Assembly: GCF_000016665.1 (NCBI RefSeq)
Contig: NC_009523.1
Coordinates: 1 to 64,000 of the forward strand
DNA length: 64,000 bases
Reading direction: 5' to 3'
Origin: Roseiflexus sp. RS-1
GTDB taxonomy: Bacteria > Chloroflexota > Chloroflexia > Chloroflexales > Roseiflexaceae
The notes beneath the pieces were generated by a model that saw only the letters and a program-made list of their open reading frames with translations, did not search any database and was not told the origin of the DNA. Position 1 is the stretch's first letter. Every line of letters starts with the position of its first letter. Of the stretch, positions 50,360 to 59,489 are shown one piece after another. The position numbers and the translations under genes were made by a program.

Positions 50360-52096
50360 TCATCCATAGAAATCGGTGAACCCATCAGCATCCAGGCGTT
50401 CGAGCATGCGCCGCACTTTCTCCGCCGATTCGGGGAACGGCGCTTCCGCGATCGTTTCAGCGGCGATATGCGCGGCGCGCTTCCAGACGCTCTGCGGTGC
50501 GCCGAGCAGCAGTTCCAGCAGTTCGGTCAAGGCGCGCCGCAAACGTGGCGTATCATCGCCGCGCAGTTTTGGCAGGATCTTCTGCTTGATCTGAAGATCG
50601 AGCGCCTGCTGCGGTGTCATCACCCCCTGCGACTGTTCAATGTAGCGTATTATCTCGTTCAGCACACGATACCCGAATGGTTGTCCGGCACGCGCGACAA
50701 TGCTATGCACTGCGACAATGACGTTCCAGATCGTATCGTCGATAGCGCCAGGGTATGCTGTGCGGAACCCTTCCAGATCGACATCGGTCAATTCAATCAC
50801 ATTCGCGCGGTCGAGCAGTTTATCGGAGAGCGCATGCGCGCTTTCATCGACATTGACCGTGCCGGTGATCGCCACATTCGCCGGCAGGCGAAAAGGATTG
50901 GACAGCACCTCGCCGGTGACCGTCTCAACAACAGCGGCGGGCGCGCCGAGGTCGATCAGGCGATCATCGGTTTCCATCGCCGACAGGATCGGCGCCAGGT
51001 AGTATTCCGGTCGCGCCAGGTTCATTTCATCGAGACAGACAAAGTAGCGCGCGGAAGGGTCGGCGGATGCGCGCAGCAGAAAGCGGAGAAACGGCGTTGG
51101 ATGGTATTTTCCGGTGATCGCATTGTAATAGCCGAGCAGATCGCGGGCGCTATGCCAGTCGGGCTGCACGGCGACGAGCAGATAGCGCTCATTTTCCTGA
51201 CCAGGCGCGAAGCGTTCACCGACCACCGCATCGGCGTACAGACGAGTCAGGCGGGTTTTGCCGGTGCCGGAAATGCCCGGCAGGATGACAAGCGGACGGG
51301 TGCGCAGCGCGACATGGTACGCACGAATAATACGCTCCGACAGGGTAAAACCACGGGCGTGGATGCGCTCGATAATCACCTCAACAGGAGGTTCTTCCGC
51401 TGCCGTGTAGGCAGCGCGCTGTTCGCGCAACCAGGCGGCGCCGGTCGGATCGCGCGCTTCGGCTCGCTCCATGAGCGCCTCATTGAGCGGCAGCAGGGTC
51501 AGCGCATCGTCGATCAACCGCTCGATAAACCCCGGTTGCAGCACCTGCGGATCGTCCCAGCGATAGGCGAATCCTGCCAGCAGCGACGATGCTGCACGGT
51601 TCGCCAGATAACGGTCGAGCCAGTGCGTCTCCACATCGGAAGGACGTTCGCGTTCGGCAAATCGCACGTCGGTGAGCCGTTCGACCAGCGGCGACCAGAA
51701 AGCGCGTGATTCCTCCCACAGACGCGCCAGGTCTTCTTTGCGTCGCCGCGCGACGTGCAACGCAACAAGGATCAGACGCTCGGCGCCGCTGACCGCCACG
51801 TAGACTCCTGCACCGCGCGGCGGTCGATCAACGACCATGTAATACTCGTTGATTGGATCCCGCACTCCCCGACCACGGTTGATGGAGCGTTGACTGCGGT
51901 AACTGATCTCGTAGAGGTTCCAGATGCGCGGAAAACGCACGGAAGCCTCTGCGCCGAGACGTGCTGCGCATGTTGCCAGCACCGGATGCAACCGTTCCTG
52001 AATGGCATTCCAGCGCGCTGCGACACCGGGAACCGTCAGCGCGGCAAGCGCTTCTGGCGTGAACATGCTCTGATCCGACACGGTGGAGAGCGTCAT
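50360..52096 (-). CDS. McrB-like AAA+ ATPase (orphan)
   Basis: A 578-residue protein. The C-terminal AAA+ domain is of the McrB/dynein-related type: Walker A LPGISGTGKTRL, Walker B YFVCLDEMNLARPEYYL and ITGTVNVDESAH. The N-terminal ~260 residues are a different, mixed domain (NEYYMVVDRPPRGAGVYVAV) that may be a target-recognition module. McrB of McrBC hydrolyses GTP and translocates DNA for the McrC nuclease, but no McrC or nuclease is in the window, so this may be an orphan or a non-restriction ATPase. An extended -10 TGCTATAAT at 52,129-52,137 drives it. It is divergent from a membrane protein gene. Confidence 0.85.
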   Translation of the reverse strand: MTLSTVSDQSMFTPEALAALTVPGVAARWNAIQERLHPVLATCAARLGAEASVRFPRIWNLYEISYRSQRSINRGRGVRDPINEYYMVVDRPPRGAGVYVAVSGAERLILVALHVARRRKEDLARLWEESRAFWSPLVERLTDVRFAERERPSDVETHWLDRYLANRAASSLLAGFAYRWDDPQVLQPGFIERLIDDALTLLPLNEALMERAEARDPTGAAWLREQRAAYTAAEEPPVEVIIERIHARGFTLSERIIRAYHVALRTRPLVILPGISGTGKTRLTRLYADAVVGERFAPGQENERYLLVAVQPDWHSARDLLGYYNAITGKYHPTPFLRFLLRASADPSARYFVCLDEMNLARPEYYLAPILSAMETDDRLIDLGAPAAVVETVTGEVLSNPFRLPANVAITGTVNVDESAHALSDKLLDRANVIELTDVDLEGFRTAYPGAIDDTIWNVIVAVHSIVARAGQPFGYRVLNEIIRYIEQSQGVMTPQQALDLQIKQKILPKLRGDDTPRLRRALTELLELLLGAPQSVWKRAAHIAAETIAEAPFPESAEKVRRMLERLDADGFTDFYG

Positions 52097-52128
52097 TTCC
52101 TGGCTTTCTGATGCATTGTAACCTTCTT

Positions 52129-52137
52129 ATTATAGCA
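52129..52137 (-). promoter_or_regulatory. Extended -10 promoter of the McrB-like gene
   Basis: Minus-strand TGCTATAAT, 33 nt upstream of the ATG at 52,096, is a perfect extended -10. Confidence 0.6.
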
Positions 52138-52243
52138 CCGTTGACGATGATGGACCGGCAAGCGAGAAGGGGCAGGAGATACATGTGTCACGTTGTCCAA
52201 AACGAACACCCGTTCACATCCCTCCCCGATCCCTGGCGATATA

Positions 52244-52252
52244 TGGTATAAT
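52244..52252 (+). promoter_or_regulatory. Extended -10 promoter of the divergent membrane protein gene
   Basis: TGGTATAAT on the plus strand, 36 nt before the ATG at 52,288. It is nearly identical in form to the divergent promoter at 52,129, with about 107 bp between the two. Confidence 0.6.
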
Positions 52253-52287
52253 ATGGAGGTTGTCTGTGACATATTTAGAGCGTCCGT

Positions 52288-53253
52288 ATGCGGCAATCCG
52301 CCTCGATCATCGACACGCTGAGCGAAGGGTATCGCGCCATTCACCGGAGGCCGGCTGCGCTGCTGCTGGTGTTCGTCTTTAATCTGGCGCTTCTGATCAC
52401 AGCACCGGTCTCATTTGCGCCGCTTTTCAATCGCTTCGATAGTTTTCTGACCAGGCTGGCAGGCGCATCGACGGACACAAACAGCGACACACAGGTTCAG
52501 ATGAGTGCACTGCTGGCGGAGCTTGGTCAGACAGACCTGCGACAGACGCTGGCGTTGATGAACGTGATGCCGCGGTTTGTTATTCCGCGGTTTGCGCCCG
52601 GTGCGCTGGCGACCGGCAGTATGAGCGCGGTGGTGACCATCGCCAGTGTTCCGGAGGCGCTGCTCACGTTCGTCCTGATCAACCTGATCGTCTTTCCGAT
52701 CGGTATTCTGTTTCTCACGCTGGTTGGTGCAGCAGTGCGTGGTGAGCCGGTGTTGCACCGCGATTTCTGGCGCGTGCTGGTGCACATTGGTGTGGCAGTC
52801 CTTGGGGTGATGGCAATCCTCGCCGCAGCGTTCGTGCTGATCGGCATACCGTTCACCTTCGCGGCTGCCCTGCTGATGGCGGTGAATGAGGTGCTGGGCA
52901 TCCTGGCGTTCAGCCTGATCCTGGTAGTGATCATCTGGGTGCAGATTTATGTCGGTTTTGCCAACGAAGCGATTGTGATGAGCCGGGTGGGACCGCTGCG
53001 CGCTATTCGGACGAGTTTCGAGGTGGTGCGCCGCAACCTGTGGGGCGTCGTCGGTCTGTTGATCCTGTCCCTGATCATTACCCGTGGAACCGAGGTGATC
53101 TGGGAAATGTTCGGCAATTCGACAGCAGGCGGCATAGCGGCGGCGCTTGGCAGTGCGTACATCGGCGCCGGACTGGCGGCGGCGCGTATGGCGTTCTACC
53201 GTGAGCGCCTGCGTCGTCTGAGTGAGCAGCACCTGGTCCGACCAGGGGCATAA
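52288..53253 (+). CDS. Polytopic membrane protein, unknown function
   Basis: A 321-residue protein with about six membrane spans (for example LLLVFVFNLALLITAPV, LTFVLINLIVFPIGILFLTLV, HIGVAVLGVMAILAAAFVL and a long span LGILAFSLILVVIIWVQIYV). The segment RAIRTSFEVVRRNLWGVVGL resembles the amphipathic repeat of glycerophosphodiester-phosphodiesterase-type membrane domains and related uncharacterised families. A ~70-residue loop after span 1 is polar. It precedes gyrB by 120 bp on the same strand. Function unknown. Confidence 0.75.
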   Translation: MRQSASIIDTLSEGYRAIHRRPAALLLVFVFNLALLITAPVSFAPLFNRFDSFLTRLAGASTDTNSDTQVQMSALLAELGQTDLRQTLALMNVMPRFVIPRFAPGALATGSMSAVVTIASVPEALLTFVLINLIVFPIGILFLTLVGAAVRGEPVLHRDFWRVLVHIGVAVLGVMAILAAAFVLIGIPFTFAAALLMAVNEVLGILAFSLILVVIIWVQIYVGFANEAIVMSRVGPLRAIRTSFEVVRRNLWGVVGLLILSLIITRGTEVIWEMFGNSTAGGIAAALGSAYIGAGLAAARMAFYRERLRRLSEQHLVRPGA

Positions 53254-53373
53254 CAGTGTGACACGCATTGTGTACATCCGTTGACCTGCACAGCATCCGT
53301 TGTCGGAACGACGCCATCAGTATCGTTCAGGCATCTATCGTATCAACATAACGAAGAACGACTCGAGCCACCT

Positions 53374-55311
53374 ATGACGACAGAACCACTGCAGCCGGTC
53401 GAAGCAACCGGCTACGACGAAAATCAGATCCAGGTTCTCGAAGGTATGGAGGCGGTACGCCGCCGACCTGGCATGTATATCGGTCCGACCGATGTCAACG
53501 GACTGCACACCATGGTGCGCGAAGTCGTCGATAATTCGGTCGATGAGGTGATGGCCGGGCGCGCGACGACCGTTGAAGTCACCATTCACCGCGACGGTTC
53601 GGTGACGGTCGCCGACGACGGGTATGGCATTCCCACCGGTCCGCATCCCAAACTGGGCGTCAGCACGCTTCAGGTGGTGATGACCGTGCTGCACGCTGGC
53701 GGGAAGTTCGATAACAAGAGTTATAAAGTCTCATCGGGATTGCATGGCGTTGGCGTATCGGCGGTCAATGCGCTCTCGGCATACATGCGTGTTGATGTAC
53801 ATAATGCACGCGACGGGATGCACTACTTCCAGGAGTATCGCTGCGGTGTGCCGCAGTGCGAGGTGCAGAAGGTCGGTCCGACCACGCGGCGCGGGACGAT
53901 CACGCGCTTTCTGCCGGATACGACGATTATTCAAACGCTGGATTACAACTTCAAAACGCTGGCGCAGCGCTTCCGTGAAATGGCGTATCTCAACAAAGGG
54001 TTGCGCTTCAAGTTTGTTGACGAACGTGACGGGAACGAGGTCAATTTCTACTTCGAGGGCGGTATCCGCTCGTATGTGCGCCACCTCAACAAGGACAGGA
54101 ATGTCCTGCATAAACAACCGTTCTATGTTGAACGGATCGTCGATGATGTGATGGTGGAAGTGGCGTTGCAGTACACCGAAAGTTTTGATACCGACTCGGT
54201 GTATGCATTTGCTAATGGCATCAACAACACTGATGGCGGTGCGCACGTCGCCGGTTTCCGCAGTGCGCTGACGCGGGTGATCAACGCCTATGCGCGCAGT
54301 AAAGGGCTGCTTAAGGAGAATGAGGGCAATCTGACCGGCGATGATGTGCGTGAAGGGTTGACGGCGGTGATCAGCGTCAAACTGCGCGATCCGCAGTTCA
54401 GTTCGCAAACCAAGGAAAAACTGGTCAGTCCTGCGGCGTCGGGCGCGGTCAATACGGTGTTTGGCGACGCGTTCAGCGCCTGGCTTGAGGAGAATCCACA
54501 GGAAGCGCGGCGGATCATCGAGAAGTGTATTGCGGCGGCGCGCACGCGCATCGCTGTTCAGAAGGTGCGTGAAACGGCGCGCAAGAGTGCGATGGAGGGT
54601 TTTTCGCTGCCGGGTAAACTGGCAGACTGCTCGGATACCAATCCGGCGCGCACTGAACTGTTCATTGTTGAGGGCGATAGCGCTGGCGGGAGTGCGAAGC
54701 AGGGGCGCGACCGGCGCTACCAGGCGATTCTGCCGCTGCGCGGTAAAATCCTCAATGTCGAGAAGAGTCGGCTCGACAAAATGCTTTCCAACAACGAGGT
54801 AAAGGCGCTGATCACCGCCATCGGCGCCGGTGTCGGCGATCAGTTCGATCCAGCAAAACTCCGGTATCACCGGATCATTCTAATGTGCGACGCCGATGTC
54901 GATGGAAGCCATATTCGCACGCTGTTGCTCACCTTCTTTTTCCGCTATATGCGTCAGATTATCACCAATGGGCACCTCTATCTGGCGCAACCGCCGCTGT
55001 ACCGGATTGTTCACGGCAAGACGGAAAAGTATGTCTTTACCGATGCGGAGCGTGATCAGTACCTGGCGACACTTTCGTCTTCCGAGCGGAATAAAGCGAC
55101 GATCACGCGCTACAAGGGGCTTGGCGAGATGAACGCAGCACAGTTGTGGGAGACGACGATGAATCCGCTCAACCGTCTGCTGCTCCAGGTGACGCTCGAA
55201 GATGCGCAACAGGCGGATGAGACATTTACCATGCTGATGGGCGATCTGGTGCCGCCACGCAAACGCTTCATTCAGACGCACGCGCTGGAGGTGCGGAACC
55301 TCGACATTTGA
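53374..55311 (+). CDS. gyrB: DNA gyrase subunit B
   Basis: A 645-residue type II topoisomerase ATPase subunit, forming gyrase with GyrA. Seen: IQVLEGMEAVRRRPGMYIG, the Mg-binding asparagine in VDNSVDEVMAG, DDGYGIPTG, the ATP-lid GGKFDNKSYKVSSGLHGVG (in part), QTKEKLVSP, the TOPRIM motif VEGDSAGGSAKQGRDRR with PLRGKILNVEK, and the acidic triad in MCDADVDGSHIRTL. ATG 53374 begins MTTEPLQP; an open frame runs back to 53,281 without support. ParE is an alternative, but length and TOPRIM context favour GyrB. It is separated from dnaA by ~51 kb, unlike many bacteria. A strong hairpin follows. Confidence 0.96.
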   Translation: MTTEPLQPVEATGYDENQIQVLEGMEAVRRRPGMYIGPTDVNGLHTMVREVVDNSVDEVMAGRATTVEVTIHRDGSVTVADDGYGIPTGPHPKLGVSTLQVVMTVLHAGGKFDNKSYKVSSGLHGVGVSAVNALSAYMRVDVHNARDGMHYFQEYRCGVPQCEVQKVGPTTRRGTITRFLPDTTIIQTLDYNFKTLAQRFREMAYLNKGLRFKFVDERDGNEVNFYFEGGIRSYVRHLNKDRNVLHKQPFYVERIVDDVMVEVALQYTESFDTDSVYAFANGINNTDGGAHVAGFRSALTRVINAYARSKGLLKENEGNLTGDDVREGLTAVISVKLRDPQFSSQTKEKLVSPAASGAVNTVFGDAFSAWLEENPQEARRIIEKCIAAARTRIAVQKVRETARKSAMEGFSLPGKLADCSDTNPARTELFIVEGDSAGGSAKQGRDRRYQAILPLRGKILNVEKSRLDKMLSNNEVKALITAIGAGVGDQFDPAKLRYHRIILMCDADVDGSHIRTLLLTFFFRYMRQIITNGHLYLAQPPLYRIVHGKTEKYVFTDAERDQYLATLSSSERNKATITRYKGLGEMNAAQLWETTMNPLNRLLLQVTLEDAQQADETFTMLMGDLVPPRKRFIQTHALEVRNLDI

Positions 55312-55371
55312 TGGTGTGCGCCCACTTTTCCTCGCTTCATGTTCACTCAATGCGCACACTGCGTCCCCTGC

Positions 55372-55400
55372 CCCCCTTCTCCTTGTACGGGAGAAGGGGG
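55372..55400 (+). terminator. Hairpin downstream of gyrB
   Basis: CCCCCTTCTCC (55,372-55,382) pairs with GGAGAAGGGGG (55,390-55,400), an 11-bp GC-rich stem with a 7-nt loop, 60 nt after the gyrB stop. The tail is only partly T-rich. Confidence 0.6.
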
Positions 55401-55494
55401 TCCTTCTGGCGTCATGGCGACCGAACAGGAGATGGAACGCAAGATCCTGGAGGGGTGTTGTTCCCCGATATTGAGTGCGAAACGGAGGCAGGGG

Positions 55495-55510
55495 TGTTTC
55501 ACGTGAAACA
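55495..55510. promoter_or_regulatory. parS: parS site (ParB binding palindrome), copy 2
   Basis: A second perfect TGTTTCACGTGAAACA, in the gyrB-to-hydrolase convergent gap, 7 bp from the hydrolase stop codon. Identical to the site at 36,173. Confidence 0.93.
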
Positions 55511-55516
55511 GGGGCG

Positions 55517-56167
55517 CTATTCCACACCCTGCAGATACTCCAAAACCTCTTCCAGCGACATCACATCGCCATACTTTGCGTCGATATCGAACAGGTTGGC
55601 TTCGTGGGGACCGGGAGCGCGATCCCCGACACACTCACGCGGAACGATGACCCTGAAACCGTACTGCATGCCATCAACGGCGCTGGCGCGGACACACCCG
55701 CTTGTCGAGCATCCGATGAGAATGATGGTATCCACCCCAAGCGCCGTGAGTGTGGCAGCGACTGGTGTTCCAAAGAACGCGCTGGCATACTTCTTGGTGA
55801 TTACCAGATCCCCATCACGCGGTGCAAGTTCATCGACAATCTGAGCGAGCGGCGAGTCGGCGGTGAGTTGGAGCAGCGCGGGCACTTTCCGGACAAACCA
55901 GCCGCCGTCGCGTCCGTCAGGCGCATAACTGACTGTTGTGTAGATCACAGGAATGTTGCGCTCCCGTACAGACTGGAGGAGGCGCGCACTGGCGCGTACT
56001 GCATCAGGAACGCCGGGCGCAGCATACAGCGGCGAGCCGGGGGTCGTATATGCTTTGATGAAATCGACCACGAGAAGCGCGGGGCGCGAACCAAAGCCGA
56101 CCCGCGCAGCAAGCCCGTGGCGTTTGTAATCAGATTCGAGATCGGCCATCGACGTCCATACCCCCAT
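55517..56167 (-). CDS. Isochorismatase-family cysteine hydrolase
   Basis: A 216-residue isochorismatase-like hydrolase with the catalytic Asp in LLVVDFIKAYT, Lys in VITKKYASAFFGT and Cys in IGCSTSGCVRASA; the cis-peptide strand before the cysteine is conserved. Members hydrolyse amides such as N-carbamoylsarcosine, nicotinamide or related compounds. The GCSTSGCVRAS form and the long N-terminus resemble N-carbamoylsarcosine amidohydrolase-like members. Start 56167 (MGVWTSMADLES) or 56149 (MADLES) cannot be separated. The 261-bp gap to the next gene holds no recognised feature. Confidence 0.88.
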   Translation of the reverse strand: MGVWTSMADLESDYKRHGLAARVGFGSRPALLVVDFIKAYTTPGSPLYAAPGVPDAVRASARLLQSVRERNIPVIYTTVSYAPDGRDGGWFVRKVPALLQLTADSPLAQIVDELAPRDGDLVITKKYASAFFGTPVAATLTALGVDTIILIGCSTSGCVRASAVDGMQYGFRVIVPRECVGDRAPGPHEANLFDIDAKYGDVMSLEEVLEYLQGVE

Positions 56168-56428
56168 ACTACGATGTTACTCCAGCAGAACCATCGTCCG
56201 GCGGAATTGCGTTCCTCACGACAGACGCGCCCCGTCCGAACCTGAAGTGACATCTCCGACCTGCGCTGCTGCCCCGTTGCTTTCGCCAGAAGGCTGCGTC
56301 CTGCGTCGGGCTTTCGCAGCCGCCCACCGCAGCGGAACCGGCTTGCGCGGTGCGGGAAGGCCTGTTTCTGCTTCGCAGCGTGACAGCAACTCCTCCAGTG
56401 GCGAACTGGATACCGCTGCCCACCCTGC

Positions 56429-57343
56429 TCAACTCGAATGGTAGACCGGACCCGCTTTCCCTACCAGCGCCGGGAGCGGTCGTCCCAGGTGCGCGGCCAG
56501 CCAGTTCGCTGCGTCCAGCAATGTGCCGAGATCGATCCCGGTGCGTACCCCCATGCCGTGGAACATATGCACCAGATCTTCAGTCGCAATATTCCCCACC
56601 GCTCGCGGCGCAAACGGACATCCGCCGATCCCCCCCAGACTGGCGTCGAAGCGTCGCACGCCGACCTGCCAGGCAGCAAACGCATTGGCGTAGCCGGTAT
56701 TGCGCGTGTTGTGAAAATGAACAGTCAGTGCTGCGCGTTGATCGAGCAGGGTCAGGGCTTCACGGCACAACCTGGCAACCTGTGTCGGCGCCCCCATGCC
56801 AGTGGTATCCGCCAGGATGATCTCGGTCGCCCCTAGATCGACTGCGCGGCGCACGAGATCCAGGACACGCACCGGCGCGACTGCACCCTCGAATGGACAG
56901 CCAAAAGCAGCGCCGACGGCAACGCCAAACGCCACGCCATCACGGACGGCTTGCCCGGCAATATGTGCAAAATCTGCCAGCGAGTCGCTCACACTGCGTT
57001 TGAAGTTCGCCTGATTCAACGACTCGCTGGCTGCCAGCACCAGACGAACATGACGCATACCGGCAGCAACAGCCAGTTCGTACCCGCGCATATTCGGGAT
57101 CAGGCAGGTAAATCTGGCAGTCTCACCATCTGTCAGCGCCATTGCCACCTCGGTCGTGCCAGCTTGCTGCGGAACCTGGCGCGGGTTGACGAAAGCGCCG
57201 ATCTCCACCCACGGTATACCCGATTCCACCAGACGCCGGATCAACGCGACTTTTGTGACAACCGGGAGTATTTCCGGCTCGTTTTGCAATCCGTCGCGCG
57301 GAGCGACGTCGATGATGGTTATGTCTCGCTGAAGGTTGTCCAC
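56429..57343 (-). CDS. HMG-CoA lyase family protein, probably (R)-citramalyl-CoA lyase
   Basis: A 304-residue DRE-TIM metallolyase: VAPRDGLQNEP at the N-terminus (DRE-type metal site), SESLNQANFKRS, FGCPFEG, LADTTGMGAP, VHFHNTRNTGYAN and the cysteine loop GGIGGCPFAPRAVGNIATED. This family covers HMG-CoA lyase and the homologous (R)-citramalyl-CoA lyase known from Chloroflexus, which splits citramalyl-CoA to acetyl-CoA and pyruvate. The adjacent CaiB-type CoA-transferase (3-bp gap) fits the citramalate pair better than leucine degradation. The GTG start at 57343 has AGGGG upstream. Confidence 0.85.
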   Translation of the reverse strand: MDNLQRDITIIDVAPRDGLQNEPEILPVVTKVALIRRLVESGIPWVEIGAFVNPRQVPQQAGTTEVAMALTDGETARFTCLIPNMRGYELAVAAGMRHVRLVLAASESLNQANFKRSVSDSLADFAHIAGQAVRDGVAFGVAVGAAFGCPFEGAVAPVRVLDLVRRAVDLGATEIILADTTGMGAPTQVARLCREALTLLDQRAALTVHFHNTRNTGYANAFAAWQVGVRRFDASLGGIGGCPFAPRAVGNIATEDLVHMFHGMGVRTGIDLGTLLDAANWLAAHLGRPLPALVGKAGPVYHSS

Positions 57344-57346
57344 GTT

Positions 57347-58561
57347 TCAAATGACCCCCTGATCGCGCAACGCCGCAAGTTCAGCAGATGACAGGCCAAG
57401 CAACTCGCCCAGCACAGCCCCGGTATGCTCGCCGAGTTCGGGACCGGTCCAGTCCACGCCACCGGGAGTTTCGCTCAAGCGAGGAATCACATTCTGCATC
57501 ACCATGTCGCCAATGCCGGGCGCCTGAACGCTGATGATCGCCTGGCGCGCAACGAAGTGCGGATCGGATAACATTTCGCGTGCGGTGTAGATACGACTGG
57601 CAGGTACGCCATGCGCATCCATTAACTGCTGCAACTCGTCAGTTGTATGCTGGATCGTCCAGGCGGCGATCACCTCATCAAGTTCCGCCTGATGATTGCC
57701 ACGTGCGCTGTGGGTGGCGTACCGCGGATCGGTCGCCAGTTCAGGTTGCCCCATCGCTTCAGTCAGACGACGAAAAACCGCATCTGCATTTGCGCCAATC
57801 GCAAACCAGAGACCCTCTTTCGTCGGGTAGATGTTCGAAGGGGCGACATTTGGCAAAATCGTGCCGGTGCGCTCGCGGATATGACCGGTCAACTGATATT
57901 CGGGGAGCATACTTTCCATAACCGCAAGCACTCCTTCGTAGATCCCGATATCAACGACCTGCCCGCGCCCGGAGCGTTGACGCTCATGGAGAGCAGTCAA
58001 TGCACCAACTGTCGCAAAGACCGCAGCGAGCGAGTCGCCAATGCTGATACCGATTCGCGCAGGAGGACGATCAGGAAAACCGGTGACGGCGCGGATTCCA
58101 CCCATTGCTTCGCCGATGCTGCCAAACCCCGCCTTGTCACGGTACGGTCCCGTCTGACCAAATCCGCTGACCCGCACCATGATGAGGCGCGGGTTCAGCG
58201 CGTTCAGCGTTTCCCAGCCAAGCCCCCATTCCTCCAACGTTCCAGGGCGAAAGTTTTCGACAACGATGTCGCACAGAGGAACAAGGCGTCGCACCAGTTC
58301 CTGCCCTGCTGCAGTCCTCAGATCAATGGTGACCGAACGCTTATTGCGCGCCAGAATTGGCCACCAGAGTGAACGTCCGTTGTGGCGCTGACGCCCCCAT
58401 TCGCGCATCGGGTCGCCTTTGCCCGGCGGTTCGACTTTGATGACGTCTGCGCCAAAATCAGCCAGTAACTGCCCGCAGAACGGTCCCGCAAGAAATGCCC
58501 CCAGTTCCAGCACACGAATATCATCAAGCGGGCGTCGCGGGCGATCAGGAGAAGATGTCAT
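57347..58561 (-). CDS. CaiB/BaiF family III CoA-transferase, probably succinyl-CoA:(R)-citramalate CoA-transferase
   Basis: A 404-residue family III CoA-transferase: VLELGAFLAGPFCGQLLADFGADVIKVE (N-terminal signature, in parts LAGPFCGQLLADFG), NKRSVTIDLR, VENFRPGTLEEWGLGW, and the catalytic aspartate in GISIGDSLAA. It transfers CoA between acids. Its close pairing with the HMG-CoA-lyase-like gene matches the Chloroflexus succinyl-CoA:D-citramalate CoA-transferase/lyase pair by my knowledge. ATG 58561 is preferred (GGAG 8 nt upstream); the frame extends to 58603. Confidence 0.88.
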   Translation of the reverse strand: MTSSPDRPRRPLDDIRVLELGAFLAGPFCGQLLADFGADVIKVEPPGKGDPMREWGRQRHNGRSLWWPILARNKRSVTIDLRTAAGQELVRRLVPLCDIVVENFRPGTLEEWGLGWETLNALNPRLIMVRVSGFGQTGPYRDKAGFGSIGEAMGGIRAVTGFPDRPPARIGISIGDSLAAVFATVGALTALHERQRSGRGQVVDIGIYEGVLAVMESMLPEYQLTGHIRERTGTILPNVAPSNIYPTKEGLWFAIGANADAVFRRLTEAMGQPELATDPRYATHSARGNHQAELDEVIAAWTIQHTTDELQQLMDAHGVPASRIYTAREMLSDPHFVARQAIISVQAPGIGDMVMQNVIPRLSETPGGVDWTGPELGEHTGAVLGELLGLSSAELAALRDQGVI

Positions 58562-58618
58562 TCGAGTACTCCGCTGGTTTGCATATAAAGAAGGCATCAC
58601 CAAACCGGTGAACGGCGC

Positions 58619-59302
58619 TTACTGCTCAATATCGGTCGTCTGATCATCGTTAAAGTGTTGCAGCAATACATCTCGACCGTGATAAATATGTTCGCGCATC
58701 ATTGCGCGCGCTCGTTCACCATCACCCTGTTGAAGCGCCTTGAGAATGGCGCGGTGAAAGAAATTCGAGATCTGACGCTCTTCCGGCGTGTACCAGTAGA
58801 ATGAGCGAAATTGCAACGGAATATCGACCACGGTATGGACGATGGACGTCAGCCGTTCATTGCCGGCTGCAAACAGAACCGTGTCGTGAAAGATAGCATT
58901 CTGTTCGACCAGAAAACGCACCTCTTCGGTGTGCGAGTCGAACGTCTGGGTGAGCGATTGTTCCAGTGCGTCCGCAGCATCTTTCAGAATTGTCAGTTGT
59001 TCAGGCGCAATCCGGGATGCTGCCAGGTATGCCGCATGCCCTTCGAGTAAGGCGCGCAGATCGTAGATTTCGAGCAGGTCTGCCGTTGTAAAACGCCGCA
59101 CAACTGCGCCACGATTGGGGAAAATGTGCACCAATCCCTCAGCGGCAACCCGGGCAAGCGCCTGCCGCACAGGCGTGCGACTGACCCCCAGATCGCTGGC
59201 GAGACGCTCTTCGATGAGGCGTGTACCGGGTGGATAACGCCCTTCGATAATTAACCAGCGTAAGCGGGAGTACACCTGGTCAACGTGTGGACGTTCAGGC
59301 AT
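58619..59302 (-). CDS. GntR/FadR-family (FCD) transcriptional regulator
   Basis: A 227-residue regulator. The winged HTH (8-72) has YPPGTRLIEERLASDLGVSRTPVRQALARV (GntR signature, in part DLGVSRTPVRQAL). The FCD ligand domain follows, with metal-binding residues in IFHDTVLFAAGNERL and FHRAILKALQQGD. Its ATG is 10 nt from a perfect TTGTATACAA palindrome, and a second such site lies 165 bp further up. It precedes the CoA-transferase and lyase genes on the same strand (58 bp), so it likely regulates its own operon in response to a C4-C5 acid. Confidence 0.93.
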   Translation of the reverse strand: MPERPHVDQVYSRLRWLIIEGRYPPGTRLIEERLASDLGVSRTPVRQALARVAAEGLVHIFPNRGAVVRRFTTADLLEIYDLRALLEGHAAYLAASRIAPEQLTILKDAADALEQSLTQTFDSHTEEVRFLVEQNAIFHDTVLFAAGNERLTSIVHTVVDIPLQFRSFYWYTPEERQISNFFHRAILKALQQGDGERARAMMREHIYHGRDVLLQHFNDDQTTDIEQ

Positions 59303-59312
59303 ATCAGATCAG

Positions 59313-59324
59313 ATTGTATACAAT
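59313..59324. promoter_or_regulatory. GntR operator, site 1
   Basis: ATTGTATACAAT is a perfect 12-bp palindrome of the TTGTATACAA type bound by FCD-class GntR regulators. It lies immediately upstream of the gntR-type gene. Confidence 0.75.
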
Positions 59325-59477
59325 CCTGTGCGCTCCATTCCTTACACGACGAAGAGCCTGTCGCCATCTGAACGCAGCTCGCCAGAATCCTCGATCTTTC
59401 TGGTTCTGAAGCCTCAAAAACAACCTGTGTTTCGGTTGCAGTGATAATGATGGACGCCCTTGAACATTACTGCGGAG

Positions 59478-59489
59478 ATTGTATACAAA
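59478..59489. promoter_or_regulatory. GntR operator, site 2
   Basis: ATTGTATACAAA (core TTGTATACAA) repeats the palindrome of site 1, 165 bp further upstream. Two sites could allow looping. The 452-bp gap 59,303-59,754 holds no supported gene. Confidence 0.65.

Noticed and set aside
50006-51709. 567-codon plus-strand open frame
   Set aside because: Begins in the dispersed repeat and runs antisense to the McrB-like ATPase; no recognisable domain.
53731-54870. Long minus-strand open frame opposite gyrB
   Set aside because: Antisense shadow of a strongly conserved gene.
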